Positions 7,541 through 17,196 are shown, counted from the stretch's first letter. The stretch: 64,000 nt of DNA from Nodosilinea sp. WJT8-NPBG4 (GCA_019359285.1 JAHHHQ010000065.1:1-64000), one strand, 5' to 3'. The notes: generated from the sequence alone by a model not told the origin. A program made the numbers and translations.

Positions 7541-10500
7541 CTAGGCGGGGTTCTCCCCCTGCGATTCCCTGGGGGGTTGCTCCGCAAATCGCATCGGCGC
7601 CATAGCCTCGTCTTCTTCTAGGGAACGGGAGCCATCGTTGCTGAAGCCGGTTGAGGCAGTCCCAGTCGGCGGTGCCCCTGGCCCACCGTGAAACAGTCGA
7701 TCTTCTAGGCCCTTAAGCAGCACATAAAGCACCGGCACCACCAGCAGGCTCAGCACCGTCGCCACCAGCAGCCCCCCAAACACCGTGTAGCCGACCGACC
7801 AGCGGCTGGCGCTACCCGCCCCGGTGGCAATCAGCAGGGGAAAGAAGCCTACCAGTGATGAAATCGCCGTCATGATGATTGGGCGAAATCGTTGCTCGGC
7901 GGCGGCAATTGCAGCGGGCACCAGTCCCAAGCCCTGACTTCTAGCCTGGTTAGCAAATTCCACAATCAGAATGGCATTTTTGCTGGCGAGACCAATCAGC
8001 ATGACCATCCCCACCTGAGCATAGACGTTGAGTTCCAGTCCTCGGAAGAACAAGAACGTTAGTGCCCCCAGCACCGCCAGGGGCACCGTCAGCAGAATAA
8101 TGATGGGATCAACGTAATTTTCGTACTGGGCTGCCAGTACCAAAAACACCACCAGCACCCCAAGACCAAAGATTATGATCGAGAGGCCACCGGAGGCCAG
8201 TTCTTCCCGAGCTGTGCCCTGCCAGGCTTGCCCTACCACCGGCAGGGCGGCTTGGGCATGGGCCTCAGTCATGTCTGCAATCAGTTGGCCCGAGCTAGCT
8301 CTCGGTGCGGGCAGCCCCTCCAGCTTGATCGCCCGCAGCAGGTTGAAGTGGTTGATGGTAGACGGCCCGACTATTTCTTTGAGAGTAACGACTTCCCCTA
8401 GGGACACCATGGTGCCCTGGCGCGATCGCACATAAATGGCATTGATGTCGCCGGGCTCATTGCGGAAGTCTTCGTCGGCTTGTATATAGACTCGGTAGTT
8501 GCGCCCGCCGGCGGTGTAGTCGTTGACATAGCGAGAGCCCAGGTAGGTGCTGACGGTAGTGAGCGCTTCGCTAACATCTACATCTAGAGCTTTGAGGCGA
8601 TCGCGGTTGAGTTCCACCTGCACCTGAGGTGAACTGGCCGTAAACTGCGTAAACACTCCCGCTGAGGCAGGCGACTGGTTGGCCGCCCCCATAATCTCGT
8701 TGGCGTTACCCAAAAACTGATCGATGGTCATTTGGCGGCCGCTGCGATCCTGGAGCTGCATCTCCAGCGAGCCGGTAGGGCTAAAACCGGGCACTGGCGG
8801 GGCATTAAAGGCAATCACCAGCGCCTCTTGAATCGCCGAGAGACTCCCATTGACCTTAGGCAACAGCCCCGCTATCGTCGCCTCAGGGGCGCGCCGCTCT
8901 TCCCATGGGGCCAGGGTGACAAAAAACACCCCACGGTTGGGCGAGGGCCCGTCAAAGCCAAACCCCGACAGCATAAAGGTGCTGGTCACCTCTGGAAACT
9001 GGGAAAGGATCGTATCGGCCTTCGCCATGACCGCTTTGGTATATTCCAGCGAGACTCCATCAGGAGCCTGCACGATACCCAGGAAGTAGCCCTGGTCTTC
9101 TTCGGGCACAAAGCCCGTTGGTACCAGGCGAAACATGAACGCCGTCAGCATTAGCCCCACCACAAACAGGGCTACAACGCCGTAGCGGAGGCGAATCAGC
9201 ATCCGCACAGCCCGTCGATAGCGCTCTACGATCCACGCCAGCATCTGGTTGAAGCGATTGAAAAAGCCCGTTAGGGGGCCGCGCCGCTGCCCTGAGGTGG
9301 ACGGGCGCAGCAGCAGAGCCGACATGGCGGGCGAAAAGCTGAGGGCGTTGAAGGTCGAAATGATGATGGTAAACGCAATGGTAAGTGCAAACTGCTGGTA
9401 GATCTTGCCGGTGCTGCCCGGGAAAAACGCCACCGGCACAAACACCGCAACGAGAACCAGCGAGGTGGCGATCACCGCCCCCGAGAGCTCCTGCATGGTG
9501 TCAAAGGCGGCCAGGCGCGGACGCATGCCCTGGTCAATCTTGGCAGCAATGGCTTCCACCACAATGATCGCATCGTCCACTACTAGACCTGTGGCTAGAA
9601 TGCAGCCAAACAGGGTCAAGGTGTTGATCGAAAACCCAAAGAGCAGCAAGAAGGCCATGGCCCCAATGAGCGATACCGGGATCGCGATCGCAGGGATGAT
9701 GGTCGACCGCCAGTCTTGCAGGAACAAGAACAAAATCAGCAGCACCAGCACAATGGCTATGGCTAGGGTGATCAATACCTCTTCCAGCGACACCTTCACA
9801 AATTCGGTGGTGTCAAACACCAGTTCTGCCCGATAGCCAGGCGGAAACGTCTGCTGGAGTTCAGTGATGCGATCGCGCACCGCCTCGGCCACCTGCAGGG
9901 CGTTGCTGCCCGGCAGCTGGTAAATGATCAATCCTGCCGCCGCTTTGCCCTGAGTCTTGGCGTCAAAGCTGTAGTCTTGCGCCCCGACTTCGGCCCGCCC
10001 CAGATCACGCAGGCGCACAAGGTTGCCGTTAGCCCCCACCTTGACCACTAGGTCCTCAAACTCTTCGGCTTCCTCCAGACGACCCGGCAGCCGCACGGTG
10101 TACTGATAGGCCTGATCAACGCTGGTCGGGGAAGCTCCGACCGACCCAGCCCCCACCTGAATGTTTTGCTCTTGCAGAGCCGCCACCACATCGCCGGGGG
10201 TGAGCGACTGACTGGCCAGAGCGGTGGGATCGAGCCAGAGTCGCATGGCGTAGCGACCCGACCCAAAGATCTCGGCACTGCCTACGCCGTCGATCTGCTT
10301 CATCTCGTCGAGAATGAACAGATCGGCATAGTTGCTCAGGAACAGTGAGTCGTAGCGATCGTCATCGGTAAAGAAGCGGTACACCAGCAAAATACTCGGT
10401 GACTGAGCCGTCACTGTCACCCCCAGTTGGCTGACTTCCGGCGGCAGTAGAGGTGTTGCTCGCGACACCCGGTTTTGCACATTCACCTGGGAGATATCTT

Positions 10501-10813
10501 TGTCTTGCCCAGGGCCAAACACTACGTTGATGGTGCTCTGGCCAGTGTTAGTGCTACTGGAAGTAATGTACTGCATGCCCTCCACACCGTTGATTTCGCG
10601 CTCCAGCACCGTGGTAACGTTGCTCTCCACGGTTTCGGCATCGGCCCCGTTATAGTTAGCCGCCACCGAGATCTGTAGAGGCGCAATTTCAGGCAGTTGC
10701 TCAATTGGCAGTTGCGGAATCGCGATCGCTCCTGCCATCACAATCAGCAGGGTGCACACGGTAGTGAGCACCGGGCGACGAATAAAGTTGTCAGCAATGG
10801 AGAACAGCGCCAT
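7541..10813 (-). CDS. RND efflux transporter, AcrB/HAE1-like permease
   Basis: A 1090-residue inner-membrane pump, the usual length for hydrophobe/amphiphile RND transporters. It has an N-terminal helix after MALFSIADNFIRRPV, large periplasmic loops, and the proton-relay motif GLVVDDAIIVVEA in TM4. The second half mirrors the first, as expected for the internal duplication. The C-terminus (about 1040-1090) is a polar tail. It lies 111 bp downstream of the adaptor gene and is the third gene of a TetR-adaptor-pump set. It would export toxic amphiphiles or drugs by proton antiport with an outer-membrane channel encoded elsewhere. Confidence 0.95.
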   Translation of the reverse strand: MALFSIADNFIRRPVLTTVCTLLIVMAGAIAIPQLPIEQLPEIAPLQISVAANYNGADAETVESNVTTVLEREINGVEGMQYITSSSTNTGQSTINVVFGPGQDKDISQVNVQNRVSRATPLLPPEVSQLGVTVTAQSPSILLVYRFFTDDDRYDSLFLSNYADLFILDEMKQIDGVGSAEIFGSGRYAMRLWLDPTALASQSLTPGDVVAALQEQNIQVGAGSVGASPTSVDQAYQYTVRLPGRLEEAEEFEDLVVKVGANGNLVRLRDLGRAEVGAQDYSFDAKTQGKAAAGLIIYQLPGSNALQVAEAVRDRITELQQTFPPGYRAELVFDTTEFVKVSLEEVLITLAIAIVLVLLILFLFLQDWRSTIIPAIAIPVSLIGAMAFLLLFGFSINTLTLFGCILATGLVVDDAIIVVEAIAAKIDQGMRPRLAAFDTMQELSGAVIATSLVLVAVFVPVAFFPGSTGKIYQQFALTIAFTIIISTFNALSFSPAMSALLLRPSTSGQRRGPLTGFFNRFNQMLAWIVERYRRAVRMLIRLRYGVVALFVVGLMLTAFMFRLVPTGFVPEEDQGYFLGIVQAPDGVSLEYTKAVMAKADTILSQFPEVTSTFMLSGFGFDGPSPNRGVFFVTLAPWEERRAPEATIAGLLPKVNGSLSAIQEALVIAFNAPPVPGFSPTGSLEMQLQDRSGRQMTIDQFLGNANEIMGAANQSPASAGVFTQFTASSPQVQVELNRDRLKALDVDVSEALTTVSTYLGSRYVNDYTAGGRNYRVYIQADEDFRNEPGDINAIYVRSRQGTMVSLGEVVTLKEIVGPSTINHFNLLRAIKLEGLPAPRASSGQLIADMTEAHAQAALPVVGQAWQGTAREELASGGLSIIIFGLGVLVVFLVLAAQYENYVDPIIILLTVPLAVLGALTFLFFRGLELNVYAQVGMVMLIGLASKNAILIVEFANQARSQGLGLVPAAIAAAEQRFRPIIMTAISSLVGFFPLLIATGAGSASRWSVGYTVFGGLLVATVLSLLVVPVLYVLLKGLEDRLFHGGPGAPPTGTASTGFSNDGSRSLEEDEAMAPMRFAEQPPRESQGENPA

Positions 10814-10924
10814 GGGTGAAATACCGGGGGCTTAGGGGGGTAGAAGAGCTGTGATTCCTGGAAAATCGCTTTGCAAATTGCGCCATGCAGACGCCGAACA
10901 GTCGTCAAGCAGCAAATAGTTTCG

Positions 10925-12226
10925 TCAATCAGGCGAGGGCGTAGCTGAAGCCTGGGCCTTAGAGTCAATCGGCCTGCCGTCTTGCAGCTGTAGAATGTTT
11001 GTCACAATTACCTCATCTCCGGCTTCTAGCCCCTCAATCACCTGGTAGTTTCCTCCCTGGATTGGCCCAAGCTGTACCGGTCGCTGGGTGGCTACCCGCA
11101 GGGTTTGGCCGTCTTCCTGAGGCTGATCGGTGGCCACAAACACAAAGCTCTGCCCGGCGATGCGGGTAACTGCCACCGTGGGCACCAGCAGCGTAGCGGT
11201 AGTGCTCCAGATTAGCCGCGCCCGCACAAACTGACCATCGCGCAAATTGCCCGCCTCATTGGGAAAGCGAGCTTTGACCAAAATCGATTGGCCCTCGCCA
11301 TCCACCTCAGGCGAGATAAAACTGACGCTTCCCGTAGCTAGGGGTTCACCCGTGTCAGGGCTAAGCAGCTCTACCGGAATGCCCGTTCGCAACTGGCTGG
11401 CTCGGGTAGTGGGCACCTGAATACGCAAAAGCAGGGCGCTGTTTTGAGTAATGGTGGCCAGGGTATCCCCCGCCTGCACATAGTCGCCGACCTTGAGTGA
11501 CACATCGCCCAAAAAGCCTGCCACCGGAGCCACTACTTGCTTGAAGCCAACATCTGCCTGGCTGACATCCACCTGGGCCTGGGCCTGTTCAAAAGTTGAG
11601 AGCGCCTGCTGTAGCTGAGCCTGGGCAGCCCGCACGTTTTCTGATGCCTGGCGTTGGGCAGCCTGGGCAACGTTTAGCTGGTTTTGGGCATTGTCTAACT
11701 CTTGACGGCTCAGCGCCCCCGCCCCCACTAGTCGTTCGGTGCGGCCAAAGTCAGCTACGGCTAGCTCGACATCGGCTTGGGCGCGGGCCAGCCCTGCCTG
11801 AGCCGCATCAACTTGGGCCTGAGCAGCATTGCGCCCAAAACCAGCCGCCTGGGCAGCCGCCTGATTTGCCGCCACCTCAGACTGCACCTGGTTGGTGCTG
11901 AGCTGCACTACAGGCTGCCCCTTGGCAACGGCACTGCCAGAGTCTGCTAACACCTGAGTGACGCGGCCCTCAACCTCTGGTTTGAGCTCAATGCGCTGCT
12001 CAGCCTCCAAAGCCCCGACAAAATCAGAGCTTTCCTCGAAGGTACCGGGCTGAAGCTCCTGTACCTGCACCTGCACCGCTTGGGGACCTGTCATGGCGTC
12101 TGGTGCCGGTCGACTACAGGCCGCTACAGCTAGCGACAGGGTAAGGGCGGCCCCCAAAACCTGTCGCGATCGACGAGTGTTCACTGGCAGCATAGGATAA
12201 CTAAACTTTGAGTGCTGGTTAGACAT
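10925..12226 (-). CDS. RND efflux periplasmic adaptor subunit (membrane fusion protein)
   Basis: 433 residues. The N-terminal export signal ends in a lipobox-like LAVAAC, which suggests a lipid-anchored periplasmic protein. It is followed by a lipoyl half-motif (VTQVLADSGSAVAKGQPVVQL), a long alpha-helical hairpin rich in Ala/Gln (about 115-225), the second lipoyl half (VAPVAGFLGDVSLKVGDYVQ) and a beta-barrel region. This is the AcrA/MexA architecture. It bridges the RND pump encoded just downstream to an outer-membrane factor. It probably shares a transcript with the TetR gene upstream (112-bp gap) and the pump downstream. Confidence 0.93.
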   Translation of the reverse strand: MSNQHSKFSYPMLPVNTRRSRQVLGAALTLSLAVAACSRPAPDAMTGPQAVQVQVQELQPGTFEESSDFVGALEAEQRIELKPEVEGRVTQVLADSGSAVAKGQPVVQLSTNQVQSEVAANQAAAQAAGFGRNAAQAQVDAAQAGLARAQADVELAVADFGRTERLVGAGALSRQELDNAQNQLNVAQAAQRQASENVRAAQAQLQQALSTFEQAQAQVDVSQADVGFKQVVAPVAGFLGDVSLKVGDYVQAGDTLATITQNSALLLRIQVPTTRASQLRTGIPVELLSPDTGEPLATGSVSFISPEVDGEGQSILVKARFPNEAGNLRDGQFVRARLIWSTTATLLVPTVAVTRIAGQSFVFVATDQPQEDGQTLRVATQRPVQLGPIQGGNYQVIEGLEAGDEVIVTNILQLQDGRPIDSKAQASATPSPD

Positions 12227-12295
12227 CGGATGCCATTGCTTAATAGTAATTCAGAGAACTTAGAGTCATGGCGTCGTCACCACCTAGGCTAATAA

Positions 12296-12310
12296 ACGAC
12301 GTTCCGTCGT
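12296..12310. promoter_or_regulatory. Inverted repeat, candidate TetR operator
   Basis: ACGACG-TTC-CGTCGT is a perfect 6-bp inverted repeat lying in the 112-bp gap between the tetR stop and the adaptor start. Position and symmetry fit an operator for the TetR-type protein encoded next to it. Binding is inferred only. Confidence 0.4.
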
Positions 12311-12338
12311 CTCTAATTTGCTGAAAAATCAGGGTTGC

Positions 12339-12929
12339 TCAATTCAGCGAACGTAGCGAACCTCCGTCGGTAAGGTAGAGCTTTAACATGTCAATCAGCA
12401 AACGGGCATGGTCACGAAACGAGCAGGTTTGCGGCTCGTAGATACGGTGCAGCAAAATGCCGTCTACTACGCAGTTGAGAAAACCTACCAACTTTGGATC
12501 GTCTAGCCCTAGCAGGGCAGCTATCTGCTGCTCGCTCTCTTGCCAAACATCATGAAATACCCCGGTTGGAACACCGCTCTCTCGGTGCTGATGCTGATAG
12601 AACTCAATCCAAATCAGCGTCTTCTTTCTTAAAAAGTCTTCGTTTTGAGCGACATACTCTAGGGCGGCCTCTACGCGGCCTAATACACACTTTTCTTGGC
12701 TCGCAACGGCGATCGCGCTTTGAATATCTTGTAGCGTAGTTTCACGCACCAGTTGCTCAAACAGCCCTTCTTTACTGGGAAAGTAGTGGTAAAGCGTGCC
12801 TGTTGACACCCCTAGGCCCTGAGCAATTTGGCGCATGGTTAGCGCAGCGTAGCCTTTTTCAGCAAATAGATCAAAGCATTGGTTCAACAGTTCCTTGCGG
12901 TACTCGTCGTGGTCAACGATTTTGGGCAT
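12339..12929 (-). CDS. TetR/AcrR-family transcriptional regulator
   Basis: 196 residues. The N-terminal DNA-binding domain (about 8-58) has the TetR helix-turn-helix signature TMRQIAQGLGVSTGTLYHYF followed by PSKEGLFEQL. The C-terminal two thirds is helical and would form the ligand pocket and dimer interface. It is the first gene of the efflux operon in the same orientation, so it probably represses its own operon until an efflux substrate binds. Candidate operators lie at 12296-12310 and, upstream of its own start, at 12992-13017. Confidence 0.92.
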   Translation of the reverse strand: MPKIVDHDEYRKELLNQCFDLFAEKGYAALTMRQIAQGLGVSTGTLYHYFPSKEGLFEQLVRETTLQDIQSAIAVASQEKCVLGRVEAALEYVAQNEDFLRKKTLIWIEFYQHQHRESGVPTGVFHDVWQESEQQIAALLGLDDPKLVGFLNCVVDGILLHRIYEPQTCSFRDHARLLIDMLKLYLTDGGSLRSLN

Positions 12930-13660
12930 ACACGCTCAGGCGCTGTGGCCTACCTCTAAGCAGCTTCAAAAGCCTGTCCCATCACCGCAAATTTTATGTT
13001 GGACGATCGGTATAAAAACAATAGCCTCTTTATTCTGCCCTGTAAACCCTTTGTGCCTGGTAACCTACGGGTGTTCTTGCAGTTGTGCCGGTGGCCTGCT
13101 AGCACCCCTTAACTCCGGCACAAGACAAATTTTTGTAAAGCTAGGCAGTTGTAGTGAGCGGACTAGGGCAAGGTCGCATTTTTTAATGCTTAGGTGTTGC
13201 TTTTGCTTATAAATATGTGCATTTGATTTAGAGCCTGGACATTGGTTCAGATTTGACCTTACATGGGCATGGATTAAGGATTCGCTTAATCATTCGCACA
13301 CCGCTAGCTGTAGCCTTTCTATGCCTTTTTCCAAGATTATTGGCGGACAGTCCATCCGCTGTAGAGCATTTCTGTGGGAAGGGCAAGCTCTTTAAAGGCA
13401 AAAGCAGGTGTGGGGTTCATTAATAGGTACGGGAAAGCAGTACAGGTGAAAAATCTGTTAGCAAGGTCAGCATTTCGCTATCAGGTCTTCTGGTCGTCTT
13501 TTCTCAATACTTCGACCGTGGGTCGTTTAGCTAGCCCAAGGTTGCCACGACGGCTCAAGACTCAACGCCCAAGACGGAGCTGTCTGGTTCGTGGGTGCTA
13601 TGGGAAGGCATTCGTCCTAAAGCAAGCGTTTGATAACTATGTGGGTTAAGGGGAGGCAAA
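12930..13660. other. Divergent intergenic region of 731 bp
   Basis: This separates tetR (minus) from the SulP gene (plus). It is noticeably AT-richer than the flanking coding sequence. Apart from the inverted repeat at 12992-13017 I see no conserved gene. A 91-codon frame at 13374-13649 has Arg/Lys-rich, low-complexity composition and no ribosome-binding site, so I do not call it. Confidence 0.5.
12992..13017. promoter_or_regulatory. Inverted repeat upstream of tetR, candidate autoregulatory site
   Basis: TTTTAT and ATAAAA form perfect arms around a 14-bp centre that contains the palindrome CGATCG. The site is 63 bp before the tetR start codon on the upstream side, a usual place for an autoregulatory TetR operator. 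CGATCG is common in this genome through HIP1, so chance symmetry is possible. Confidence 0.3.
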
Positions 13661-15184
13661 TTGAACATTCATAGTCTTAAGCTTCGACGACTAAAACCTC
13701 GCAATTTGAGACGAGAGTGGCTATCTAACCCCAAGGCAGACATTATGGCCGGGGCAGTGGTAGGGCTAGCACTGATACCCGAGGCGATCGCGTTTTCGAT
13801 CATTGCCGGAGTCGACCCTAAGGTGGGGCTTTACACCTCGTTTGTAATTGCGGTCACCACCGCGTTTCTAGGTGGACGTCCGGGGTCAATTTCAGCTGCC
13901 ACCGGGGCCATGGCTCTACTGATGATTGATCTAGTGCGGGACTGGGGACTAGAGTACCTGTTGGTGGCTACCCTCCTAACCGGCATTTTTCAGGTGATTT
14001 TTGGGGTGCTGAAACTGGGTCGCCAGATGCGCTACGTGCCTCGGGCAGTGATGGTAGGCTACATTAACGCCTTAGCAGTGCTGATTTTTCTGGCTCAGCT
14101 ACCCCAGCTTACCAATGTCCCCCCGGCAGTGTATGCGATCGCAGCCCTTTCTCTAGTCATTATCTATGGCTTGCCTCAGTTGACTAAGGCAGTGCCCTCG
14201 CCCCTAGTCGCCCTGTTTGTGATGACGACAGCAGTAATTGCCTTGGGCATCGAGGTGCCTACCGTAGGCGACATGGGTGAATTGCCCACCACCCTACCCA
14301 TTTTTGCCCTACCTAAAGTACCTTTTACGCTCGAAACCTTACGTATTGTGCTGCCCTACTCACTAACTATGGCAGTAGTAGGCTTGTTGGCCTCGTTTCT
14401 CACCGCATCACTTGTAGATGAGCTAACCGATACGCCAAGCGACAAAAACCGGGAGGCTAAGGGACAGGGTATTGCTAATATCATCACCAGCTTTTTCGGC
14501 GGCATGGCTGGCTGCGGCATGATCGGCCAATCAGTGATCAACGTACAGTCAGGCGGGCGAGGCCGATTGTCCACCCTGTGCGCCGGAGTGTTTTTGCTGT
14601 TTGCTATTCTCGCCCTCAGTGGCTGGGTACGCCAGATGCCCATGGCTGCCCTAGTGGCGGTAATGATTATGGTTTCGATTGGCACCTTTCGGTGGGCTTC
14701 GTTTCGCGACATGGCGCGCATTCCACGCAGCGAAACAGCAGTAATGCTAACCACTATGCTGGTTACCATTTTCACCCGCAACTTTGCCCTGGGGGTAGCC
14801 ACCGGCATTGTGATGAGCACAGTATTTTTCTCGCGCAAAATTGCCCGGCTAGTATTTGTCGACAAGGTGCTGCACGATAATAGTAGCCACCGAATCTACA
14901 GCGTATCGGGGCAGATTTTTTTCGTGTCTGTTGATGAGTTTTTAGAAGCCTTTGACTTTAATGAATTTGTCGCTCGCATCACCATTGACCTAACCCATGC
15001 TCACCTCTGGGATCAAGGGGCTGTGGCCGCTCTAGACAAAGTGGTGAACAAATTTCGCCGGAGCGGAGCGGAGGTGGAGGTGGTCGGCCTCAACGAGGCC
15101 AGCGCTACCCTATTCGAAAAGCTAACTCCCCATAGCCAACCCAGTCGATCTCTACCCAAATCGCAACCCGAAAGCCATTTATGA
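13661..15184 (+). CDS. SulP-family inorganic anion transporter with STAS domain
   Basis: 507 residues. Multiple membrane segments start with AGAVVGLALIPEAIAFSIIAGVDP, followed by the SulP hallmark GGRPGSISAATGAMALLM and LGRQMRYVPRAVMVGYINA. A shortened C-terminal STAS domain occupies about 415-490. The TTG at 13661 is preferred because GGGGAGG lies about six bases upstream; the next ATG would remove part of the N-terminal cytosolic segment. SulP proteins carry sulfate, bicarbonate or other anions, and the substrate is not determined by sequence. It overlaps the following universal stress protein gene by four bases, which implies translational coupling. Confidence 0.9.
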   Translation: MNIHSLKLRRLKPRNLRREWLSNPKADIMAGAVVGLALIPEAIAFSIIAGVDPKVGLYTSFVIAVTTAFLGGRPGSISAATGAMALLMIDLVRDWGLEYLLVATLLTGIFQVIFGVLKLGRQMRYVPRAVMVGYINALAVLIFLAQLPQLTNVPPAVYAIAALSLVIIYGLPQLTKAVPSPLVALFVMTTAVIALGIEVPTVGDMGELPTTLPIFALPKVPFTLETLRIVLPYSLTMAVVGLLASFLTASLVDELTDTPSDKNREAKGQGIANIITSFFGGMAGCGMIGQSVINVQSGGRGRLSTLCAGVFLLFAILALSGWVRQMPMAALVAVMIMVSIGTFRWASFRDMARIPRSETAVMLTTMLVTIFTRNFALGVATGIVMSTVFFSRKIARLVFVDKVLHDNSSHRIYSVSGQIFFVSVDEFLEAFDFNEFVARITIDLTHAHLWDQGAVAALDKVVNKFRRSGAEVEVVGLNEASATLFEKLTPHSQPSRSLPKSQPESHL

Positions 15185-16044
15185 AGCGCCTCCTACTGTG
15201 TACAGACGGCTCACTGTTTGCCAAGAGAAGCTATCACTATGGGGCCTGGTTTGCCAAGCAATTAGGAGCCGGCATAGACGTACTCTATGTCAGCGACAGT
15301 CGAGGCGGAGTCATCGCAGAGACCACTGATCTCAGCGGCAGTATTGGCCTAGGGGCTTCAGACAGCTTACTTAAAAAGCTAGTAGAAGTAGAGCACGAGC
15401 AGGCTAAGCGCAATCACCAACAGGCCAAACTAATTCTGGCCGATGCCGAACGGGCTCTCGCCAACCATGGAGTTGAATCAGTACAATTAATCCACAAAAC
15501 TGGTTTTTTAATTGACTACTTGGAAGCTTTAGAAGCCGGTGCTGACCTACTTGTGATCGGTAAGCAAGGAGAATCAACAGACTTTACCCCAGAGCATCTA
15601 GGCACTAATGTCGAGCGCATCGTGCATAGCAGCACTAAGCCCTGTTTAGTCACACCTCAGGAATTTTTCCCTGTAGAACGGCTGTTAGTGGTCTATGACG
15701 GTAGCTCTACCGGAAAAAGCATGCTGACATTTTTAGCTAACATGCCTAATCTCCACCATTTCGGAGTTCACCTGCTGATGACTACTAAGGCTGGGTCAGA
15801 CACCACTACAACTGAGTGCGTAGCTGAGGCAGTGTCGCTGCTACACCAAGCTGGTATTGAGCCCGTCATCAACCTCCTTCCTGGGGAACCCGAAAAGCTA
15901 ATTTCTCAATACATTCAAGAGCAAAGTATTAACCTGCTATTGATAGGTACCTACAGTCAGCGTTCAATTCTCCATTCGGCCATTGGTAGCACTACGGTCC
16001 AGCTATTGAAAAGCAGTCAAATTCCGGTCCTGCTATTTCGGTAG
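15181..16044 (+). CDS. Universal stress protein, tandem UspA domains
   Basis: 287 residues made of two UspA-like halves. The first begins KRLLLCTDGSLFAKRSYHY and contains GADLLVIGKQGESTDF; the second begins VERLLVVYDGSSTGKSML and contains INLLLIGTYSQRSILHSAIGST, close to the G-2x-G-9x-G(S/T) nucleotide-binding pattern. The start ATG overlaps the SulP stop (ATGA), so the two proteins are made together. UspA domains often bind ATP and may regulate partner transporters; that role for the upstream SulP protein is an inference from the overlap. Confidence 0.9.
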   Translation: MKRLLLCTDGSLFAKRSYHYGAWFAKQLGAGIDVLYVSDSRGGVIAETTDLSGSIGLGASDSLLKKLVEVEHEQAKRNHQQAKLILADAERALANHGVESVQLIHKTGFLIDYLEALEAGADLLVIGKQGESTDFTPEHLGTNVERIVHSSTKPCLVTPQEFFPVERLLVVYDGSSTGKSMLTFLANMPNLHHFGVHLLMTTKAGSDTTTTECVAEAVSLLHQAGIEPVINLLPGEPEKLISQYIQEQSINLLLIGTYSQRSILHSAIGSTTVQLLKSSQIPVLLFR

Positions 16045-16220
16045 GTTGGGCTGCTTCTCTTCAAGTTTTTATCGAATAACGGGCTATGCGGCCTAAAAAT
16101 CGAAGTTTTGGTTGTCCTAAAATTTTGAAATCATCTTCGAAACAGAGCTTTTCTAAAACGGACGAGGATGAATAGATTGCTGTAGAAACAATCTCCCCTT
16201 TTGCATCAACCATTGTTATA

Positions 16221-17138
16221 CTAAACAGTTCCCAAAGCAGGCACCTTTGCCGGAATAGGATAATAGGAGTTGTCATCTATTAGCTGCATGAGATAGGTGC
16301 CATAATCGCTTTTAGTTAGAGGTTTTGCTAAGCGATAGAGCTGTTCACCAGAAATATAGCCTTTCTGATAGGCAATTTCCTCCACATAAGCAATCTTTAG
16401 GCCCTGCCGTTCTTCTAGGGTTTGAATAAAACTAGACGCTTGGTGAAGAGATTCATGAGTGCCGGTATCTAACCACGCATAACCTTGGCTCAGCAGCTCA
16501 ACCTGAAGCTCTCCTTGTTCAAGATAACAACGGTTTAAATCAGTAATTTCTAACTCTCCCCGTACAGAAGGCGTTAGTGTAGCCGCTAAATCGCAGACTT
16601 GAGAGTCATAGAAATAAATACCTGGGATAACATAAGGCGACTTAGGAAACTGAGGTTTTTCTTCAAAGCCAAGCACTCGACCACCTTGATCAAACTCAAT
16701 TACGCCATAATGTTGTGGATTCGTAACCTGATACCCAAAGATTAAAGCTACCTGCTGTAGTCGAGCGGCCTGCAGCAGCAGACCTCCTAAGCCATCGCCA
16801 TAGAAAATGTTGTCGCCTAATACCAAAAAAGCTGGCTCGCCATGCAGAAATGAGCAACCCAGGATGAAAGCTTCGGCAACGCCTCCAAGATAGGGCTGCT
16901 CTATGTAGCTAAACTGCAAACCCCATTGGCTACCATCACCAAATAATTGTTGAAATAAAGGTAGCGAGCCAGGGATAGAAATCACCAAAATTTCTCGAAT
17001 GCCAGCCAACATCAGATCAGAACCGACAGAGGATAATAAATCACGGCTTTTGTAAACAGGCATAAGTTGCTTATTTACGGTAAGCGTAAGTGGGTAGAGA
17101 CGAGTTCCAGTCCCACCAGCTAGGATGATGCCTTTCAT
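16221..17138 (-). CDS. rfbA: Glucose-1-phosphate thymidylyltransferase with internal double indel
   Basis: 305 residues from the ATG at 17138, which matches the family start MKGIILAGGTGTRLYPL. RfbA/RmlA makes dTDP-glucose from dTTP and glucose-1-phosphate, the first step to dTDP-rhamnose for surface polysaccharide. The nucleotide-binding loop and the segments LVLGDNIFYGDGL and GYAWLDTGTHESL are present. Residues 30-41 (KSRDLLSSVGSD) do not fit the family. The alternative frame of the same DNA reads KAVIYYPLSVLI, close to the family KPMIYYPLSVLM. The cause appears to be a 2-bp loss followed by a tandem ATCAG duplication (17011-17020). The enzyme may be impaired. rfbB lies 58 bp upstream in the same direction. 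Confidence 0.85.
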   Translation of the reverse strand: MKGIILAGGTGTRLYPLTLTVNKQLMPVYKSRDLLSSVGSDLMLAGIREILVISIPGSLPLFQQLFGDGSQWGLQFSYIEQPYLGGVAEAFILGCSFLHGEPAFLVLGDNIFYGDGLGGLLLQAARLQQVALIFGYQVTNPQHYGVIEFDQGGRVLGFEEKPQFPKSPYVIPGIYFYDSQVCDLAATLTPSVRGELEITDLNRCYLEQGELQVELLSQGYAWLDTGTHESLHQASSFIQTLEERQGLKIAYVEEIAYQKGYISGEQLYRLAKPLTKSDYGTYLMQLIDDNSYYPIPAKVPALGTV

Positions 17139-17196
17139 AAGAAGTGCTCCAAAAAATTTATAAGAGCATTGATAGAAGTTTTTGTCAGAATTGCTA

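Noticed and set aside
13374..13649. 91-codon plus-strand frame before the SulP gene
   Set aside because: Basic, low-complexity composition, no ribosome-binding site, and the SulP ribosome-binding site overlaps its end; probably random.
16061..16276. 71-codon minus-strand frame after rfbA
   Set aside because: It overlaps the 3' end of rfbA in another frame and resembles no known family.
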